A stretch of DNA of 6,157 nt from Myxococcota bacterium (lineage in GTDB: Bacteria; Myxococcota; Polyangia; GCA-2747355; JAKLHH01), in contig JAKLHH010000491.1 in NCBI GenBank assembly GCA_022710245.1, forward strand, positions 1 to 6,157, written 5' to 3'. The notes beneath the pieces are model-generated. The model was not told the DNA's origin, did no database searches, and was given only the letters and a program-made list of their open reading frames with translations. Both the position numbers and the translations under genes were made by a program. Shown piece by piece: positions 5,326 to 6,157 of the stretch (positions are counted from its first letter, which is position 1; each line of letters begins with the position of its first letter).

Positions 5326-5984
5326 CAGGCGAGCAACACGATCGCGTTGTTGAGCAGGTGGAGCCCCACCGCGGGCCAGAGGCTGCGCGTCTGCTCGACG
5401 AGCCAGCCGAGCAGCACTCCGAGCGGGAGCGTCCAGGCGACCTGCGCCCAGGCAGCGCCGTCGAGCCGGAAGCCGTGGTGCTGGTGGTGGAGGAGCGCGA
5501 AGACGAGCGCCGAGAGCAGCGCCGCGCGGCCCGGTCGCGCGCCCGGGGTGGCGGGCCAGAGGCGGAGCGCCGCGCCGAGGACCACGCCCCGCGTGAGGAG
5601 CTCCTCGACGAGGAGCCCGCTCAGCCCGAAGGCGACCTTGTCCTGCCAGCGGGGCAGGGCGACGCGCCCCCAGCCGAGGAGGAGCGTGCTGGCCGCGCAG
5701 CCGGCGAGCCAGAGCGCGCCGGCGGTCAGCAGCACCCGCGGGCGCGGCGGCGCTGACGGCCAGCGCAGCAGCGCGCGCGATGCGCTGAGCGTGAGGAGCA
5801 GCGCGGCGAGGAGCAGCGAGGTGAGGCGCAGGTCCGCCGCGACGGCGAGCGCCGGCAGGTGCGCGCGCCCGAGCGCGTGGAGCCGACCGTCGAGCGCGAA
5901 GACGACGAGCGCGAGGCCGCCGCCGACCATGAGCTCAAGCCAGGCGCGCCGCTTCCCGAGGTGAGGTACAGGCCCCGCGAGCAT
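5325..5984 (-). CDS. CPBP-family intramembrane metalloprotease
   Basis: CPBP (CAAX protease and bacteriocin-processing, formerly Abi) proteins are integral membrane glutamate-type or metal-dependent proteases; members include Rce1-type CAAX proteases, bacteriocin self-immunity proteins and many of unknown substrate. The 219-residue product is strongly hydrophobic with about six to seven membrane segments. All three family motifs are present: EExxxR as E127-E128-LLT-R132, FxxxH as F162-ALL-H166, and HxxxN as H209-LLN-N213. A histidine-rich HHQHHG (166-171) follows the second motif. The start is ATG at 5984; only a weak GGGTGG-type ribosome binding site precedes it. It is convergent with the hydrolase, with the 25-bp repeat between their stops, so it is not in the lipoprotein-hydrolase transcript. 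Its substrate is unknown; a link to that cluster is only positional. Confidence 0.9.
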   Translation of the reverse strand: MLAGPVPHLGKRRAWLELMVGGGLALVVFALDGRLHALGRAHLPALAVAADLRLTSLLLAALLLTLSASRALLRWPSAPPRPRVLLTAGALWLAGCAASTLLLGWGRVALPRWQDKVAFGLSGLLVEELLTRGVVLGAALRLWPATPGARPGRAALLSALVFALLHHQHHGFRLDGAAWAQVAWTLPLGVLLGWLVEQTRSLWPAVGLHLLNNAIVLLA

Positions 5985-5990
5985 GCGACC

Positions 5991-5999
5991 ACCCTAGCA
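5991..5999 (-). promoter_or_regulatory. Weak candidate extended -10 for the CPBP gene
   Basis: On the minus strand the sequence TGCTAGGGT (TG-n-hexamer) ends 6 nt before the ATG at 5984, the same spacing as at the lipoprotein gene. The hexamer TAGGGT matches only 3/6 and no convincing -35 is visible, so this is tentative. Confidence 0.2.
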
Positions 6000-6030
6000 C
6001 ATGGCGTGGTCGCCGTGGGCCCCGGCCGGC

Positions 6031-6157
6031 GGGAAGAGCGGCCGCTTCTCCCCCGGCGCGCGCTCGGGAAGAGCGGCCGCTTCTCCCCCGGCGCGCGCTC
6101 GGGAAGAGCGGCCGCTTCTCCCCCGGCGCGCGAGCGGCCGCTTCTCCCTCGGCGCGC
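6031..6157. repeat. 35-bp tandem repeat with palindromic core, running off the window
   Basis: The unit begins GGGAAGAGCGGCCGCTTCTC and continues CCCCGGCGCGCGCTC, 35 bp in all. Full copies lie at 6031-6065 and 6066-6100. A third (6101-6132) loses its last bases and joins a truncated fourth (6133-6157) with one C-to-T change, across a 9-nt deletion. Each copy carries the 10-bp palindrome AGCGGCCGCT, flanked by nearly matching arms (GGGA and TCCC). The unit is not a multiple of three and no coding frame survives across copies. It lies upstream of the CPBP gene, and the array may continue past the window end. Confidence 0.9.

Noticed and set aside
5325..5984. CPBP protein as part of a bacteriocin or phage-defence system
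   Set aside because: No bacteriocin precursor, transporter or defence gene is visible nearby, and most CPBP proteins have unknown substrates, so the family alone does not support that role.
6031..6157. CRISPR array
   Set aside because: The repeats are directly adjacent with no unique spacers, so this is a simple tandem array. The 25-bp array at 5226-5325 is rejected for the same reason.

Overview
The window is very GC-rich DNA, with almost every third codon position G or C. It suggests a member of the Myxococcota or a related deltaproteobacterial lineage. The reasons are the short form of EF-Ts, the conserved tsf-pyrH-frr order, and secreted lipoproteins with Asp/Gly/Arg-rich or Gly-Thr-rich linkers. 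This placement is inference; no rRNA or other decisive marker is present.

Left third (1-1979, + strand): the end of the conserved translation/nucleotide operon. It holds the 3' part of tsf (elongation factor Ts), a complete pyrH (UMP kinase, GTG start) and a complete frr (ribosome recycling factor). frr is the last gene of this unit and is followed by a hairpin and a C-rich, G-poor tract. The uppS-cdsA-dxr genes that follow frr in many bacteria are absent here. Inside the 3' end of pyrH, a patch of T-ending codons coincides with a sigma70-like promoter candidate that could drive frr. A 7-bp hairpin sits in the pyrH-frr gap.

Middle (2070-5241): an accessory cell-envelope locus. A small secreted protein on the minus strand (2070-2434, one apparent frameshift) is divergent from a three-gene + strand cluster: a lipoprotein (2512-3255, possibly DUF2278/YukJ-like), a second lipoprotein made of two tandem copies of one domain (3269-4001, one apparent frameshift), and a membrane-anchored alpha/beta hydrolase (4012-5241). 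The 77-bp divergent gap carries two back-to-back promoter candidates. Each -10 element lies 6-7 nt from an ATG, so both transcripts are predicted to be leaderless. In the cluster, the gaps are 13 and 10 nt, and the hydrolase has an 8-nt match to the anti-Shine-Dalgarno sequence starting inside the stop codon of the gene before it.

Right end (5226-6157): a 25-bp tandem repeat fills the space between the convergent stop codons of the hydrolase and a minus-strand CPBP-family intramembrane protease (5325-5984). Upstream of the protease, a 35-bp tandem repeat with a palindromic GCGGCCGC core runs off the end of the window.

The least ordinary content is the envelope locus: two lipoproteins and an esterase-like enzyme on a membrane anchor, next to a convergent CPBP protease, with leaderless divergent promoters, a domain duplication recovered by correcting a frameshift, and two different tandem repeat arrays. 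No defence system, phage, transposon, CRISPR array or RNA gene was recognised.
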